Positions 23,459 through 33,246 are shown, counted from the first letter of the stretch. The stretch is DNA of 44,898 nt from Prevotella sp. (GCA_017645905.1 JAGCNO010000038.1:1-44898); one strand, 5' to 3'. Notes: generated from the letters alone by a model not told the origin. Numbers and translations: made by a program.

Positions 23459-24790
23459 TCAAATGATTTGGGCATCGAGTGCCTCGTGGAGAACATTGAA
23501 GTTGCCCAGGCGGACGTTCATGAGCTGGTTGTCGTACTCCGGGCGTGCATCGCGGGCTGGCAGTTCCACACGGAGATAGTTGCGAGTGAAACCGTGCATG
23601 GCCCTGCCACGCGGTGCCTTCTCGAAAAGCACTTCGGCCTCGGTGCCAGTGTATTGCATGTAGAACTCACGGGTCTTCTTCTCTGAGAGTTCCAGCAACC
23701 GGTTGCAGCGTTCATCCTGCTCCTGTTTTGTCACCACGTAGGGAATCTTGAGGGCCTGTGTGCCGGGTCGCTCAGAGTAGGGGAACACGTGGAGCTGGCT
23801 TACGGGCAGCGACTCTAACAGGGTGTAGGTCTCCTCGAAACAATCGGGCGTCTCACCCCGGCAGCCCGCCATGACGTCTACGCCAATGAAAGCATCGGGA
23901 ATAAGCTTCTTGATGCGCAGTATCTTTTCTCGGAAGAGAGCGCTGTCATAGTGACGGTGCATGAGTCGCAGCACCTCGTCGCTTCCGCTCTGTAGGGGAA
24001 TATGGAAGTGGGGCATGAAGGCACGGCTCTCTCGTGCACAGTATGCTATCAGCTCGTCGCTGAGGAGGTCGGGTTCCAGACTGCTGATGCGGTAGCGGCT
24101 GATGCCCTCTACACGGTCGAGGGCACGTACCAGGTCAATGAAGCGTTCGCCGGTAGTCTTGCCGAAGTCGCCAATGTTCACACCCGTGAGTACTATCTCA
24201 CGACCACCATCACGGGCCGCCTCCTCGGCTTGGGCCACAAGCGAGGTAATCGTAGGGTTGCGGCTGAAACCTCGGGCGTATGGGATAGTACAGTAGGTAC
24301 AGAAATAGTCGCAGCCGTCTTGAACCTTCAGGAAATAGCGTGTACGATTGCCACGAGAGCAACTGGGCGCAAAGGTGGTGATGTCCTTCGTCTTCTCCTG
24401 ACGGATGACGGTAGGGTGGTGGGAAGTTAGCTTTTCAGCAAGCAGCTGCACGAGACGGTCCTTTTCGTTATTGCCCAGCACAAGATTAACGCCCTCGATG
24501 GCTGCTATAGAAGGAGCCTCTAACTGAGCATAACAGCCTGTGACAACGACGAAGGCATCTGGGTTCTCCCGTATGATGCGATGAATGGCCTGTCGGCACT
24601 TGCGGTCAGCAACGCTCGTCACCGAGCAAGTGTTGATGAGGCAGATGTCGGCCCGCTCGCCCTTCTCTGCGGTGCGCACACCCAATTCCTGAAGCATCTT
24701 CCCGAAGGTTGATGTCTCAGAGAAATTCAGTTTGCATCCCAGCGTAAAGTACCGGGCCGTCTTGCCCTGAAAGGCAGAAGTATCAATCAT
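23459..24790 (-). CDS. mtaB: tRNA t6A37 methylthiotransferase MtaB
   Basis: 443 residues from MIDTSAFQGKTARYFTLGCK. It is a radical SAM enzyme adding a methylthio group to N6-threonylcarbamoyladenosine-37 of tRNA. The N-terminal UPF0004 domain holds Cys19, Cys55 (INTCSVT) and Cys86 (TGCYAQ), binding the auxiliary cluster. The radical SAM motif is CDYFCTYC (Cys160, 164, 167). A C-terminal TRAM-like region follows. The frame is open upstream to 24859, but that would start before the promoter at 24820-24850, so the start at 24790 is chosen. Confidence 0.94.
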   Translation of the reverse strand: MIDTSAFQGKTARYFTLGCKLNFSETSTFGKMLQELGVRTAEKGERADICLINTCSVTSVADRKCRQAIHRIIRENPDAFVVVTGCYAQLEAPSIAAIEGVNLVLGNNEKDRLVQLLAEKLTSHHPTVIRQEKTKDITTFAPSCSRGNRTRYFLKVQDGCDYFCTYCTIPYARGFSRNPTITSLVAQAEEAARDGGREIVLTGVNIGDFGKTTGERFIDLVRALDRVEGISRYRISSLEPDLLSDELIAYCARESRAFMPHFHIPLQSGSDEVLRLMHRHYDSALFREKILRIKKLIPDAFIGVDVMAGCRGETPDCFEETYTLLESLPVSQLHVFPYSERPGTQALKIPYVVTKQEQDERCNRLLELSEKKTREFYMQYTGTEAEVLFEKAPRGRAMHGFTRNYLRVELPARDARPEYDNQLMNVRLGNFNVLHEALDAQII

Positions 24791-24819
24791 AAAACGCGCT
24801 GCATGATGATTACGGGTTG

Positions 24820-24850
24820 CAAAAGTACGAAAAAACGGGGGAAAGACAAA
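24820..24850 (-). promoter_or_regulatory. Promoter for mtaB
   Basis: Minus strand: TTTG (24847-24850), 19 nt spacer, TACTTTTG (24820-24827). It lies back to back with the his promoter. Confidence 0.7.
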
Positions 24851-24866
24851 GGAAAACAATGATTTA

Positions 24867-24898
24867 TTTGGCCGTTAAGGAAAAAATACGTAATTTTG
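24867..24898 (+). promoter_or_regulatory. Promoter of the his operon
   Basis: TTTG (24867-24870), 20 nt spacer, TAATTTTG (24891-24898). The leader to hisG is about 40 nt, too short for a his-leader attenuator; none is seen. Confidence 0.7.
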
Positions 24899-24938
24899 CA
24901 CCCCAAAATATAATTAGGTCAAACATAAACTAGACAAT

Positions 24939-25790
24939 ATGCTTAGAATTGCCGTACAATCGAAAGGTCGTCTCTACGACGATACCATGCAGCTGCTCAG
25001 CGAGGCCGACATCAAGGTAAGTGCCACGAAGCGCACGCTGTTAGTGGCTGCCCATAATTTCCCCCTGGAGGTGCTCTATCTGCGCGATGATGACATTCCG
25101 CAGAGCGTGGCCTCGGGTGTGGCCGACATTGGCGTGGTGGGCGAGAACGAGTATGTGGAGCGCGGAGCTGAGGCAGAGATTGTCTCGCGTCTGGGGTTCA
25201 GTAAGTGCCGTCTGTCGCTGGCTATTCCCAAGGAGACCGTCTATCAGGGACTGGAGTGGTTCAATGGCAAGACCATTGCCACAAGCTATCCCGTTATTCT
25301 TGGTAACTTCTTGAAGGAAAACGGAATACAGGCCGACGTTCATGTAATTACTGGTAGCGTGGAGATTAGTCCGGGCATAGGGTTGGCCGATGCTATCTTC
25401 GACATTGTGAGCAGCGGTTCGACACTCGTGAGCAACAACCTGCGCGAGGTGGAAGTTGTGATGCAGAGCGAGGCCCTGCTCATTGGCTATCCGAAGATGA
25501 GCCAGGAGAAGCAGGATATTCTCAGTCAGATGCTCTTCCGTTTCGACGCTGTCCGTCAGGCTGAGGATAAGAAATATGTACGCATGAACGCCCCGAAGGC
25601 CCGTCTGGAAGAGATTATCAGTGTGCTTCCAGGCCTGAAGAGTCCCACCATTATTCCTCTGGCCGACTCAGAATGGTGCTCGGTACACACCGTGCTTGAG
25701 GAGAAACGCTTCTGGGAGATTATCGGCCAATTGAAGGAACTGGGAGCACAGGGTATTCTCGTCACACCGATAGAAAAAATGATTCTGTAA
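24939..25790 (+). CDS. hisG: ATP phosphoribosyltransferase, long form
   Basis: 283 residues, first step of histidine synthesis (ATP + PRPP). The N-terminal part starts LRIAVQSKGRLYDDTMQLL. The PRPP loop region is IGLADAIFDIVSSGSTLVSN. The C-terminal regulatory domain (about 210-283, SVLPGLKSPTIIPLADSEWCSVHTVL) marks the long, self-sufficient HisG that does not need HisZ. It is the first gene of a tightly packed operon. Confidence 0.97.
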   Translation: MLRIAVQSKGRLYDDTMQLLSEADIKVSATKRTLLVAAHNFPLEVLYLRDDDIPQSVASGVADIGVVGENEYVERGAEAEIVSRLGFSKCRLSLAIPKETVYQGLEWFNGKTIATSYPVILGNFLKENGIQADVHVITGSVEISPGIGLADAIFDIVSSGSTLVSNNLREVEVVMQSEALLIGYPKMSQEKQDILSQMLFRFDAVRQAEDKKYVRMNAPKARLEEIISVLPGLKSPTIIPLADSEWCSVHTVLEEKRFWEIIGQLKELGAQGILVTPIEKMIL

Positions 25791-25792
25791 AG

Positions 25793-27088
25793 ATGAAGAT
25801 ATACAATTATCCTGGCAAGGAAGAGTGGGCGGAAATAGTTCGCCGTCCACATCTTGACAATGCCAAGTTGCAGGAGACCGTCAGCGGTGTGCTTGCCGAT
25901 GTGCGTCAGCGTGGCGATGAGGCTGTGAAAGAATACGAGGAGCGCTTCGACCATATAAGTCTCGACTCACTGGCCGTTAGCGAGGAGGAGATGGCCGAAG
26001 CAGAGTCTCTTGTCTCGCTCGAATTGAAGGAATCCATAGTACTGGCACACAGCAATATACGGAAATTCCATGAGGCGCAGTTCTTCAATCCTATCAAGGT
26101 GGAGACAACACCGGGTGTGATTTGCTCTCAACGTAGTATTCCCATCGAGAAAGTGGGCCTTTACGTTCCTGGCGGTACTGCTCCGCTATTTTCCACGGTG
26201 CTCATGCTTGCTACCCCTGCTAAGATTGCAGGATGTCGAGAAATAGTACTTTGCACGCCGCCTACCTACCGCGACGAGAATACAAAGCTGACCATCCATC
26301 CTGCCATTCTGGTTGCGGCTCGTATTGCCGGAGTGAGCAAGATTTTCAAGGCCGGTGGCGTGCAGGCTATCGGAGCTATGGCCTACGGAACGGAGAACAT
26401 TCCCAAGGTTTACAAGATTTTCGGTCCCGGCAATCAGTACGTTATGGCTGCCAAGCAACAGGTGTCGTTAGGCGACGTGGCTATCGACATGCCTGCAGGC
26501 CCCAGTGAGGTATGCGTCATTGCCGATGAAACTTCTGTTCCCTCCTTCGTAGCTGCCGACTTGTTGTCACAGGCAGAGCATGGAATTGACTCACAAGTAC
26601 TGCTCATTACCACCTGCGAGGAGATGATAAAGAAGGTGGAACATGAACTTCAACAACAACTTGAAGCCCTTTCTAGGAAAGATATTGCTGCTCAAGCACT
26701 TGAGAATAGCCGCCTTGTGCTTGTGAAAGATAAGGAAGAGGCCATGCAACTCTCGAATCTTTACGCTCCTGAGCACTTGATTCTTGCCACCGACGACTGG
26801 CTTCCGCTGGCCGATAAGGTGGTCAATGCCGGAAGTGTATTCCTTGGAAAGTATGCTTGTGAGAGTGCCGGCGACTATGCCAGCGGCACTAACCACACGT
26901 TGCCTACTCACGGCTACGCTACGGCGTATAGCGGTGTGAACCTCGACAGCTATTGCCGTAAGGTCACTTTCCAGATGCTCACCGAAGAGGGCGTGAAGAA
27001 AATCGGCCCTGCCGTAGAGCGAATGGCTGAGGCTGAACAATTACAAGCCCACAAGAACGCGATGACACTTAGATTAAAGGAAGTATGA
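25793..27088 (+). CDS. hisD: Histidinol dehydrogenase
   Basis: 431 residues, catalysing the last two oxidations from histidinol to histidine. Motifs: [70 protein letters not shown], and the zinc-site and catalytic-His region [19 protein letters not shown]. It starts 2 nt after hisG and overlaps hisC by 4 nt (ATGA). Confidence 0.97.
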   Translation: MKIYNYPGKEEWAEIVRRPHLDNAKLQETVSGVLADVRQRGDEAVKEYEERFDHISLDSLAVSEEEMAEAESLVSLELKESIVLAHSNIRKFHEAQFFNPIKVETTPGVICSQRSIPIEKVGLYVPGGTAPLFSTVLMLATPAKIAGCREIVLCTPPTYRDENTKLTIHPAILVAARIAGVSKIFKAGGVQAIGAMAYGTENIPKVYKIFGPGNQYVMAAKQQVSLGDVAIDMPAGPSEVCVIADETSVPSFVAADLLSQAEHGIDSQVLLITTCEEMIKKVEHELQQQLEALSRKDIAAQALENSRLVLVKDKEEAMQLSNLYAPEHLILATDDWLPLADKVVNAGSVFLGKYACESAGDYASGTNHTLPTHGYATAYSGVNLDSYCRKVTFQMLTEEGVKKIGPAVERMAEAEQLQAHKNAMTLRLKEV

Positions 27089-28125
27089 AATCACTTAAAG
27101 CCCTTGTCCGCCCCAATATCTGGAGCCTTGCCCCTTACAGTAGTGCCCGCAACGAATATTCAGGTCACACCGCCCATGTGTTTCTCGACGCTAACGAGAA
27201 CCCATACGGCAATCCGCTGAACCGCTATCCTGACCCCCTTCAGGAGGAGCTGAAGAAGAAGATCGAGGCGGTGAAAGGAATCCCTGTTGAGTACACTTTC
27301 CTCGGTAATGGAAGCGATGAGGCCATTGACTTGCCTTACCGAATCTTCTGCCGTCCGGGCGTGGACAACGTGGTGGCCATAGAGCCTACCTACGGCATGT
27401 ATCGCGTTTGTGCCGACATCAACGACGTGGAGTACCGTCCCGTGTTGCTTGACGACCAGTTCCAGCTCCATGCCGACCGTCTTCTTGCCGCTTGTGACAA
27501 GAATACGAAAATCATTTGGATATGTAGCCCTAACAACCCTACGGGCAACAGCCTCGACCGCGAGGAGGTTGTCAAGGTGATTAAGGGATTTGAGGGCATT
27601 GTCATCGTTGACGAGGCTTATAGCGATTTCTCCCGTGAGCGTCCCCTTCGTTACGAACTTCCGAAATACCCAAATCTTATTGTGCTCAACACCATGAGCA
27701 AGGCTTGGGCATCGGCGGCTATTCGCTTGGGTATGGCTTTTGCATCGAAGGAAATCATCGCCCTTATGAACAAGGTGAAATATCCCTACAACGTGAACCT
27801 GCTCACCCAGCAGCAAGCCATGAAGGTGCTCGATGACCGCTTCGACGTGGAGCGTTGGGTGACTATGATTCTTCAGGAGCGTGGTCGCATGGTGGAAGCT
27901 TTTGCTCAGTTGCCCATCTGCGAGAAGGTCTATCCTACTGACGCCAATTTCTTCCTCGCTCGCGTTACTGATGCTCAGGGTATCTACGACTACCTTGTGG
28001 CTCAGGGCATCATCGTGCGCAACCGCAACCGTGTGAAGCTTTGCAACAACTGCTTGCGCATCACGATTGGTACGCGGAGCGAGAACAACGAACTGGTCGG
28101 TGCTTTGAGGCAGTACGAGGGTTGA
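27085..28125 (+). CDS. hisC: Histidinol-phosphate aminotransferase
   Basis: 346 residues, class-II PLP aminotransferase. [17 protein letters not shown] and [15 protein letters not shown] open the domain. [10 protein letters not shown] and [10 protein letters not shown] contact PLP. The Schiff-base lysine is in [14 protein letters not shown], with the late Arg in [10 protein letters not shown]. It is coupled to hisD by the 4-nt overlap. The usual next gene hisB is absent here; a U32 peptidase gene follows after 1 nt. Confidence 0.96.
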   Translation: MKSLKALVRPNIWSLAPYSSARNEYSGHTAHVFLDANENPYGNPLNRYPDPLQEELKKKIEAVKGIPVEYTFLGNGSDEAIDLPYRIFCRPGVDNVVAIEPTYGMYRVCADINDVEYRPVLLDDQFQLHADRLLAACDKNTKIIWICSPNNPTGNSLDREEVVKVIKGFEGIVIVDEAYSDFSRERPLRYELPKYPNLIVLNTMSKAWASAAIRLGMAFASKEIIALMNKVKYPYNVNLLTQQQAMKVLDDRFDVERWVTMILQERGRMVEAFAQLPICEKVYPTDANFFLARVTDAQGIYDYLVAQGIIVRNRNRVKLCNNCLRITIGTRSENNELVGALRQYEG

Positions 28126-28126
28126 C

Positions 28127-29950
28127 ATGAGACGCCGCCTTGAACTGCTTTCCCCTGCCCGCGATTTGGCTTGTGGTATAGCCGCTATTGACCACGGAGC
28201 CGATGCTGTCTATATCGGCCCTCCCAGTTTTGGAGCAAGGGCGGCAGCAGGTAATAGCGTCGAGGACATTGCCAGTTTGTGCAGCTATGCTCACCAATTC
28301 GACGCGAAGGTCTACGTCACCGTCAATACCATAATTTATGACGATGAGCTTCCAGAACTCCGCCAATTGTTGCATCAGTTGGCCGAGGCGGGTGCCGATG
28401 CCGTGCTCTTCCAGGACATGGCCGTGCCGCTCATCGTGAAAGAAGAGCATCTGCCTCTTCAGCTTCATGCTTCGACGCAAACCGACAACCGTACCGCCGA
28501 GAAGGTGGAGTGGCTAAGTTCCCTTGGTGCAAGCCGTGTGGTGCTCGCCCGTGAGTTGTCGAAAGAGGAGATTGCCGACATTCATCGCCGAGTGCCGAAC
28601 ACGGAATTAGAGGTCTTTGTGCATGGGGCATTGTGCGTGAGCTATAGCGGATTGTGCTACGCCTCGCAACATTGTTTCCACCGTTCGGCCAACCGAGGGG
28701 AGTGTGCCCAGCTTTGTCGCATGAAGTACGACCTTGTTGACGCCGACGGCCGCACGTTGCAACACGACCGTTATCTGCTTTCTTTGAAAGACCTCAACCA
28801 GAGCCAGCACTTGGAGGAGCTGATTGAAGCAGGAGCCACATCGTTTAAAATCGAAGGTCGCCTGAAGGACATCACCTACGTGAAGAACACTACGGCCGCC
28901 TATAGTCAGTTGCTCGACCGATTCATCAGCCGACACCCTGAGGAGTATGAGCGTGCCTCTTTGGGACATTGTCGTTACACCTTTACTCCCGACCTCCGCA
29001 AGACCTTCAACCGAGGCTACACCACTTACTTCCTAAATGGCCGTCAGCCAGACATTTACTCTCCTGACACACCGAAGGCTATTGGTGAGTTTGTGGGCAC
29101 GGTGAAAGACCTTCGGCCTCAAGGTTCGGAGCTTCGTGTGGCGGGTACGGCTGCTTTTGCAAATGGCGACGGGCTTTGCTTCATCGACGACAACCGTCAG
29201 TTGCAAGGTTTCCGCGTAAACCGAGCTGAGGGCAACCGTCTCGTAGTGGCCGGGAAGCTCCCTTCGTCGGTACGAAAAGGAATGAGCCTTTATCGCAACA
29301 ACGACCAGCAGATGGAGCGTGTGCTTGCGGCAAAGAGCAGCGAGCGCAAGATTCCCGTCACGATGACCCTTGAAGTATCGTCTGACGGCTATCGGCTCAT
29401 CGTTGATGATGGTCGCCATCAAATGACTGGCAGTATCATTTGCGAGCATCAGCAGGCGCAGAAGCCGCAACACGATAACATCGTCCGTGAACTCTCGAAA
29501 CTCGGTAACACCCCTTACGAGTGCGCCGAGGTTCGTTTGCCAGAAGGCTTTGACGGTTTCATCCCAGCCAGCCGCTTGTCGGAATTGCGCAGGAATAGCC
29601 TCGCCACTTCCCCCAACGACCAAGCCACCAATCCCCCCAACGACCAAACGACCAAACCACCCATTCCGCAAACCACCATACAACTCAATGTTGCCAATGC
29701 TCTTTCACGTCAGTTCTACGAATCGCTTGGCATCAATACCGTCCCTGCTTTTGAGCTTCAGGAGCCTCATGGTGAAAACGTTCTCATGCAATGCCGTCAT
29801 TGTCTTCGCTTTGCTCTCGGACATTGCGTGAAGCACGGTGGAACACCGCCTGTCTGGCACGAACCGCTCTTCCTAACGCTTGCGAACGGCCGACGTTTCC
29901 GACTTCATTTCGATTGTAAAAAATGTGTGATGAAAGTCCTCTCCGTTTAG
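28127..29950 (+). CDS. U32 family peptidase-like protein (TrhP/RlhA type)
   Basis: 607 residues. The N-terminal barrel starts LELLSPARDLACGIAAIDHGADAVYIG and has the U32 signature EVFVHGALCVSYSGLCY, with nearby Cys residues (CFHRSANRGECAQLCR) that can hold an iron-sulfur cluster. E. coli relatives (TrhP, RlhA) hydroxylate tRNA or 23S rRNA rather than act as proteases, so an RNA-modification role is favoured. A C-terminal Cys set (CRHCLRFALGHC, CKKC) may bind metal. A Pro/Asn/Thr-rich linker (about 490-522) encoded by a low-complexity repeat separates the last domain. It is translated with the his genes (1-nt gap). Confidence 0.88.
   Translation: MRRRLELLSPARDLACGIAAIDHGADAVYIGPPSFGARAAAGNSVEDIASLCSYAHQFDAKVYVTVNTIIYDDELPELRQLLHQLAEAGADAVLFQDMAVPLIVKEEHLPLQLHASTQTDNRTAEKVEWLSSLGASRVVLARELSKEEIADIHRRVPNTELEVFVHGALCVSYSGLCYASQHCFHRSANRGECAQLCRMKYDLVDADGRTLQHDRYLLSLKDLNQSQHLEELIEAGATSFKIEGRLKDITYVKNTTAAYSQLLDRFISRHPEEYERASLGHCRYTFTPDLRKTFNRGYTTYFLNGRQPDIYSPDTPKAIGEFVGTVKDLRPQGSELRVAGTAAFANGDGLCFIDDNRQLQGFRVNRAEGNRLVVAGKLPSSVRKGMSLYRNNDQQMERVLAAKSSERKIPVTMTLEVSSDGYRLIVDDGRHQMTGSIICEHQQAQKPQHDNIVRELSKLGNTPYECAEVRLPEGFDGFIPASRLSELRRNSLATSPNDQATNPPNDQTTKPPIPQTTIQLNVANALSRQFYESLGINTVPAFELQEPHGENVLMQCRHCLRFALGHCVKHGGTPPVWHEPLFLTLANGRRFRLHFDCKKCVMKVLSV
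29597..29690. repeat. Low-complexity tract inside the U32 gene
   Basis: C/A-rich near-repeats of AACGACCAA and CCACCAATCC. They encode a linker of Asn-Asp-Gln and Pro-Pro units (SPNDQATNPPNDQTTKPP) that is absent from the conserved fold, in otherwise normal coding sequence. Confidence 0.75.
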
Positions 29951-30038
29951 TCTCGGAGAAAATGCCGTTCTTTCTCGGAGAAAAAGCCGTTCTTTCTATG
30001 AGAAAAGATAGTCTTTTCTATGAGAAAAAGCCGTTCTT
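29951..30038. repeat. 22-bp tandem repeat array, locus C (4 copies, inverted orientation)
   Basis: Four 22-bp units (29951, 29973, 29995, 30017) in the opposite orientation to loci A, B and D, with the core AGAAAAAGCCGTTCT. The array begins directly after the U32 stop codon. Confidence 0.9.
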
Positions 30039-30078
30039 TCTCTGACCTCCAAATAATTATTAAAAGTTAGGGGAAAAA

Positions 30079-30110
30079 CTTGCAGGGTATTCAAAAAAGT
30101 CTTACCTTTG
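30079..30110 (+). promoter_or_regulatory. Promoter for the NIF3 gene
   Basis: CTTG (30079-30082), 20 nt spacer, TACCTTTG (30103-30110), 28 nt before the GTG start. Confidence 0.7.
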
Positions 30111-30138
30111 CACCGCAAAAACATTTTAGACAAGAAGC

Positions 30139-30924
30139 GTGAAAATAAAGCAAGTGCTTGACGCCCTTGAACGATTCGCGCCTTTGCCGCTACAGGAAAG
30201 CTGGGACAATGCTGGCCTGCAGATTGGATTAACAGAGGCGGAGGTTTCAGGGGCATTATTGTGTTTAGACGTTACCCCCGACGTGATTGATGAGGCTGTC
30301 CGTCGTGGTTGTAACCTTGTGGTGAGCCACCATCCTTTGCTCTTCCGGGGATTGAAGCAAGTGGCCGACCAGAACGACGTCCAGCGGATAGTGAGAATGG
30401 CCATCAAGCAAGACATCGCCATCGTTTCCATGCATACCAACATGGATAATGCGCTTGACGGTGTGAACTGGAAGATTGCCGAGAAGCTGGGGCTTACGGA
30501 CGTGGAGTTCTTCGTTCCTAAGACGGTAGGCGACCTTCAGGGCGGAAGCGGAGTGACTGGTCTGCTTCGTCAGCCCTTGGAGGCTTTGAAGTTCATTGTA
30601 AAGGTGAAGGAGACTTTCGGCGTGGAGTGCGCTCAATGTAACGAGGTGCTTCAACGTCCTGTCCGTAAGGTGGCCATTTGTGGAGGTGCCGGAGACTTCC
30701 TTCTTGACGAGGCGATTACGGCTGGTGCTGATGCCTTTATCACGGGCGAGATGCACTACCACGTCTACTTCGGCCACGAGCAGGAGATTCAGATTTGCGT
30801 CATCGGCCACTATCAGAGCGAGCAATTCACCTCCGAGGTGTTCCGCGACATTATTGAGCGTGAATGTCCGGGTGTGAGATGTTGTATAGCAGAGACAAAT
30901 ACTAATCCAATTAATTATTTATAA
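30139..30924 (+). CDS. NIF3-like dinuclear metal centre protein
   Basis: 261 residues starting with GTG (VKIKQVLDALERFAPLPLQESWDNAGLQIG). Metal-ligand motifs are SHHPLLF, HTNMDNALDGVN and the C-terminal TGEMHYHVYFG with GHYQSEQF. The family forms hexameric rings with two metals per site; a GTP cyclohydrolase type 2 activity has been reported for a relative, but the general role is unclear. The next gene (zinc ribbon) starts 3 nt downstream; this NIF3/zinc-ribbon pair is frequent in bacteria. Confidence 0.92.
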   Translation: MKIKQVLDALERFAPLPLQESWDNAGLQIGLTEAEVSGALLCLDVTPDVIDEAVRRGCNLVVSHHPLLFRGLKQVADQNDVQRIVRMAIKQDIAIVSMHTNMDNALDGVNWKIAEKLGLTDVEFFVPKTVGDLQGGSGVTGLLRQPLEALKFIVKVKETFGVECAQCNEVLQRPVRKVAICGGAGDFLLDEAITAGADAFITGEMHYHVYFGHEQEIQICVIGHYQSEQFTSEVFRDIIERECPGVRCCIAETNTNPINYL

Positions 30925-30927
30925 ATT

Positions 30928-31782
30928 ATGGCAAAGAAAGATCCTACAGACTTGACGGTAGAAGAGCGCCTGAAAACCCTCTACCTGATGCAGACGGCCC
31001 TGTCGGCCATCGACGAGAAGAAAGCATTGCGTGGTGAACTCCCCCTCGAAGTTGAAGACTTGGAGGCCGAGATTGAAGGTCTCACCACCCGTATTGAGCG
31101 CATCGAGAACGAGATTGGCGAGTTTGAGCGCGCCATTTCTCAGAAGAAGGGCGAAATCATCGAGGCCCAGGCAAACGTTGACCGCTACAAGGGTCAGCTC
31201 GACATCGTGCGCAACAACCGTGAGTACGACACGCTCTACAAGGAGATTGAGTTCCAGACGCTTGAGATTGAGCTTTGCAACAAGAAAATCCACGAGGCCG
31301 AGAACCGTATTGCCGAGAAGCAGGAGGAGCTTGCTCAGGCCAAAGAGCAGTACGACGAGAAGAAGGAAGACCTTGACTTGAAGCGCGGCGAACTCGACGA
31401 GATTATCGAGGAGACACGCACCGAGGAGGAACGTCTCAGAGAGAAGGTCCACGACTATGAGGCAAAGATTGAGCCACGCCTGCTTACTTCGTTCAAGCGT
31501 ATCCGTAAGAATGCCCGCAACGGCTTGGGTATCGTCTACGTGCAACGCGATGCTTGTGGCGGTTGTTTCAACAAGATTCCGCCCCAGCGTCAGCTTGACA
31601 TCAAGATGCACAAGAAAGTCATCGTTTGCGAGTATTGCGGACGTATTCTCATCGACCCCGAACTGGCTGGCGTAAAGGCCGACAAGCCTGTTAGCGACGA
31701 CAAGAAGACACGTAAGCGCTCTACGACAACCCGCAAGACAGCTTCCTCGAAAAAGACCACCGACGCTAACGACATGGATTAA
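30928..31782 (+). CDS. Coiled-coil C4 zinc-ribbon protein (COG1579 type)
   Basis: 284 residues. A long antiparallel coiled coil (about 10-190, rich in Glu/Lys/Leu heptads) is followed by a zinc ribbon, CGGCFNKIPPQRQ ... VIVCEYCGRIL (two CxxC pairs), then a Lys/Thr/Ser-rich tail (KTRKRSTTTRKTASSKKTT). It is likely a nucleic-acid or ribosome-associated protein. It is operonic with the NIF3 gene and with the peptidase gene, which begins 1 nt after its stop. Confidence 0.9.
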   Translation: MAKKDPTDLTVEERLKTLYLMQTALSAIDEKKALRGELPLEVEDLEAEIEGLTTRIERIENEIGEFERAISQKKGEIIEAQANVDRYKGQLDIVRNNREYDTLYKEIEFQTLEIELCNKKIHEAENRIAEKQEELAQAKEQYDEKKEDLDLKRGELDEIIEETRTEEERLREKVHDYEAKIEPRLLTSFKRIRKNARNGLGIVYVQRDACGGCFNKIPPQRQLDIKMHKKVIVCEYCGRILIDPELAGVKADKPVSDDKKTRKRSTTTRKTASSKKTTDANDMD

Positions 31783-31783
31783 T

Positions 31784-33184
31784 ATGAAGCGTATCTTATT
31801 GTTAGTCAGTCTTTGTCTGGCCACCTTCACAGGTCAGGCACAGACACGCGATGGCGGCATCTCGGACAAGATGCTTCGCGAGATGGAGAAGGAGCAGAAG
31901 CTCACTCCGGCCGACAAAGCCCTGATGAACGCCATTGCGGCCAACGCAATCGACAACGTGGCCGTGAATCACGAGAACGCCGGAGCAATCGACACGCACT
32001 TCAGCATCGAGACGAAGAAGCAATCGATTACCGACCAGCAACAGTCTGGCCGCTGCTGGATGTTCTCGGGCTTTAACGTGCTGCGCGGCGACTACCTGCT
32101 CAAGACTGACTCGGTGCAGGTGGAGTTCTCCGAGGCCTACCTCTTCTTCTACGACCAGTTAGAAAAGGCAAACCTCATGCTCCAGGGTTGTATAGACAAC
32201 GCCACGAAACCCATTGACGACCAGCGCGTTCAGTTCTTCTTCCACTATCCGATTAGCGACGGCGGAACGTTCTGTGGCGTAGCAGACTTGGCCGAGAAGT
32301 ACGGACTGGTACCTCGCGAAGCCATGCCTGAGTCGTTTGCCTCTGACAACACGTCCAAGGCTCGCCAGCTCATCGCTTCAAAGCTTCGTGAGTACGGTCT
32401 CCAGCTTCGCGAGATGGTGCAGAAGGGCAAGAAGGAGGGAAGCATTGAGAAGGCCAAGACACGCATGCTCTGCCAGATTTACCACATGCTGCAGTACACC
32501 ATCGGCGACCCGCCTCAGAAGTTCACCTACACTTTCCGCTCGAAGAAGGGAAACCCCGTCGGTGAAGCCGAGGAATACACGCCGGAGAAGTTCTACAAGA
32601 AGGTGGTCGGGGGTAAGCTCAACGGCACGTTTATCATGGTGATGAACGACCCGCGCCGCCCTTACTACAAGACCTTCGAGGTAGAGCTTGACCGCCACAC
32701 CTACGACGGCCACAACTGGAAGTACGTCAACCTTCCTATGGACGATATTGAGGAGATGGCCATTGCAACGCTACGTGCCGGCCACAAGCTCTATAGCTCG
32801 TACGACGTTGGCAAGATGCTCGACCGCAAGCGTGGCTATGCCGACACGGAGAACTTCGACTACGGCTCGCTCTTTGGCACTACCTTCGGAATGGACAAGG
32901 CCGAGCGCATCTCGACTTTCGATAGTGGTTCCACCCACGCCATGACTCTTTGCGCCGTTGACCTCGACAAGAAGGGAAAGGCCACGAAGTGGAAGGTGGA
33001 GAACTCATGGGGAGCCTCGTGGGGTCAGCAGGGTTGTCTAATTATGACCGACCGTTGGTTCCGTGAGTACATGTTCCGCCTCGTTGTTCCCCTCGACTAC
33101 GTTCCGGCGAAGGTGATGCAAGCCTGGCAGACAGAGCCAGTCATGGTGATGCCTGAAGACCCATTGTTCATGCTTGACGAGTAG
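31784..33184 (+). CDS. Exported C1-family aminopeptidase (PepC/bleomycin-hydrolase-like)
   Basis: 466 residues with a signal peptide (MKRILLLVSLCLATFTGQAQ). The papain-fold triad is Cys91 (QSGRCWMFSG), His385 (GSTHAMTLC) and Asn407 (VENSWGASWG), with the family's VEFSEAYLFFYDQLEKAN. PepC-like enzymes trim N-terminal residues in a hexameric barrel. The signal peptide indicates a periplasmic or secreted form, as is common in Bacteroidota. Confidence 0.93.
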   Translation: MKRILLLVSLCLATFTGQAQTRDGGISDKMLREMEKEQKLTPADKALMNAIAANAIDNVAVNHENAGAIDTHFSIETKKQSITDQQQSGRCWMFSGFNVLRGDYLLKTDSVQVEFSEAYLFFYDQLEKANLMLQGCIDNATKPIDDQRVQFFFHYPISDGGTFCGVADLAEKYGLVPREAMPESFASDNTSKARQLIASKLREYGLQLREMVQKGKKEGSIEKAKTRMLCQIYHMLQYTIGDPPQKFTYTFRSKKGNPVGEAEEYTPEKFYKKVVGGKLNGTFIMVMNDPRRPYYKTFEVELDRHTYDGHNWKYVNLPMDDIEEMAIATLRAGHKLYSSYDVGKMLDRKRGYADTENFDYGSLFGTTFGMDKAERISTFDSGSTHAMTLCAVDLDKKGKATKWKVENSWGASWGQQGCLIMTDRWFREYMFRLVVPLDYVPAKVMQAWQTEPVMVMPEDPLFMLDE

Positions 33185-33191
33185 TTTAGGG

Positions 33192-33235
33192 GAAGTGAAA
33201 GGGAATTGAAGAGGGAGTGAAAGGGAAGTGAAAGG
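33192..33235. repeat. 11-bp tandem repeat upstream of the S8 protease
   Basis: Four 11-bp units: GAAGTGAAAGG, GAATTGAAGAG, GGAGTGAAAGG, GAAGTGAAAGG. The array ends 11 nt before the ATG, so it occupies the translation-initiation region. Confidence 0.8.
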
Positions 33236-33246
33236 GACGATAGTAT

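Noticed and set aside
24790-24859. N-terminal extension of MtaB
   Set aside because: The extended start precedes the TACTTTTG promoter box and adds no conserved sequence.
24899-24938. Histidine attenuator leader peptide
   Set aside because: The leader is about 40 nt and has no His codon run or alternative hairpins.
27160-28128. Open frame of 322 codons on the minus strand over hisC
   Set aside because: Antisense to hisC, which has all aminotransferase motifs.
30919-31830. Leu/Val-rich open frame of 303 codons on the minus strand
   Set aside because: Shadow of the coiled-coil zinc-ribbon gene; Glu/Lys codons read backward give Leu-rich peptides.
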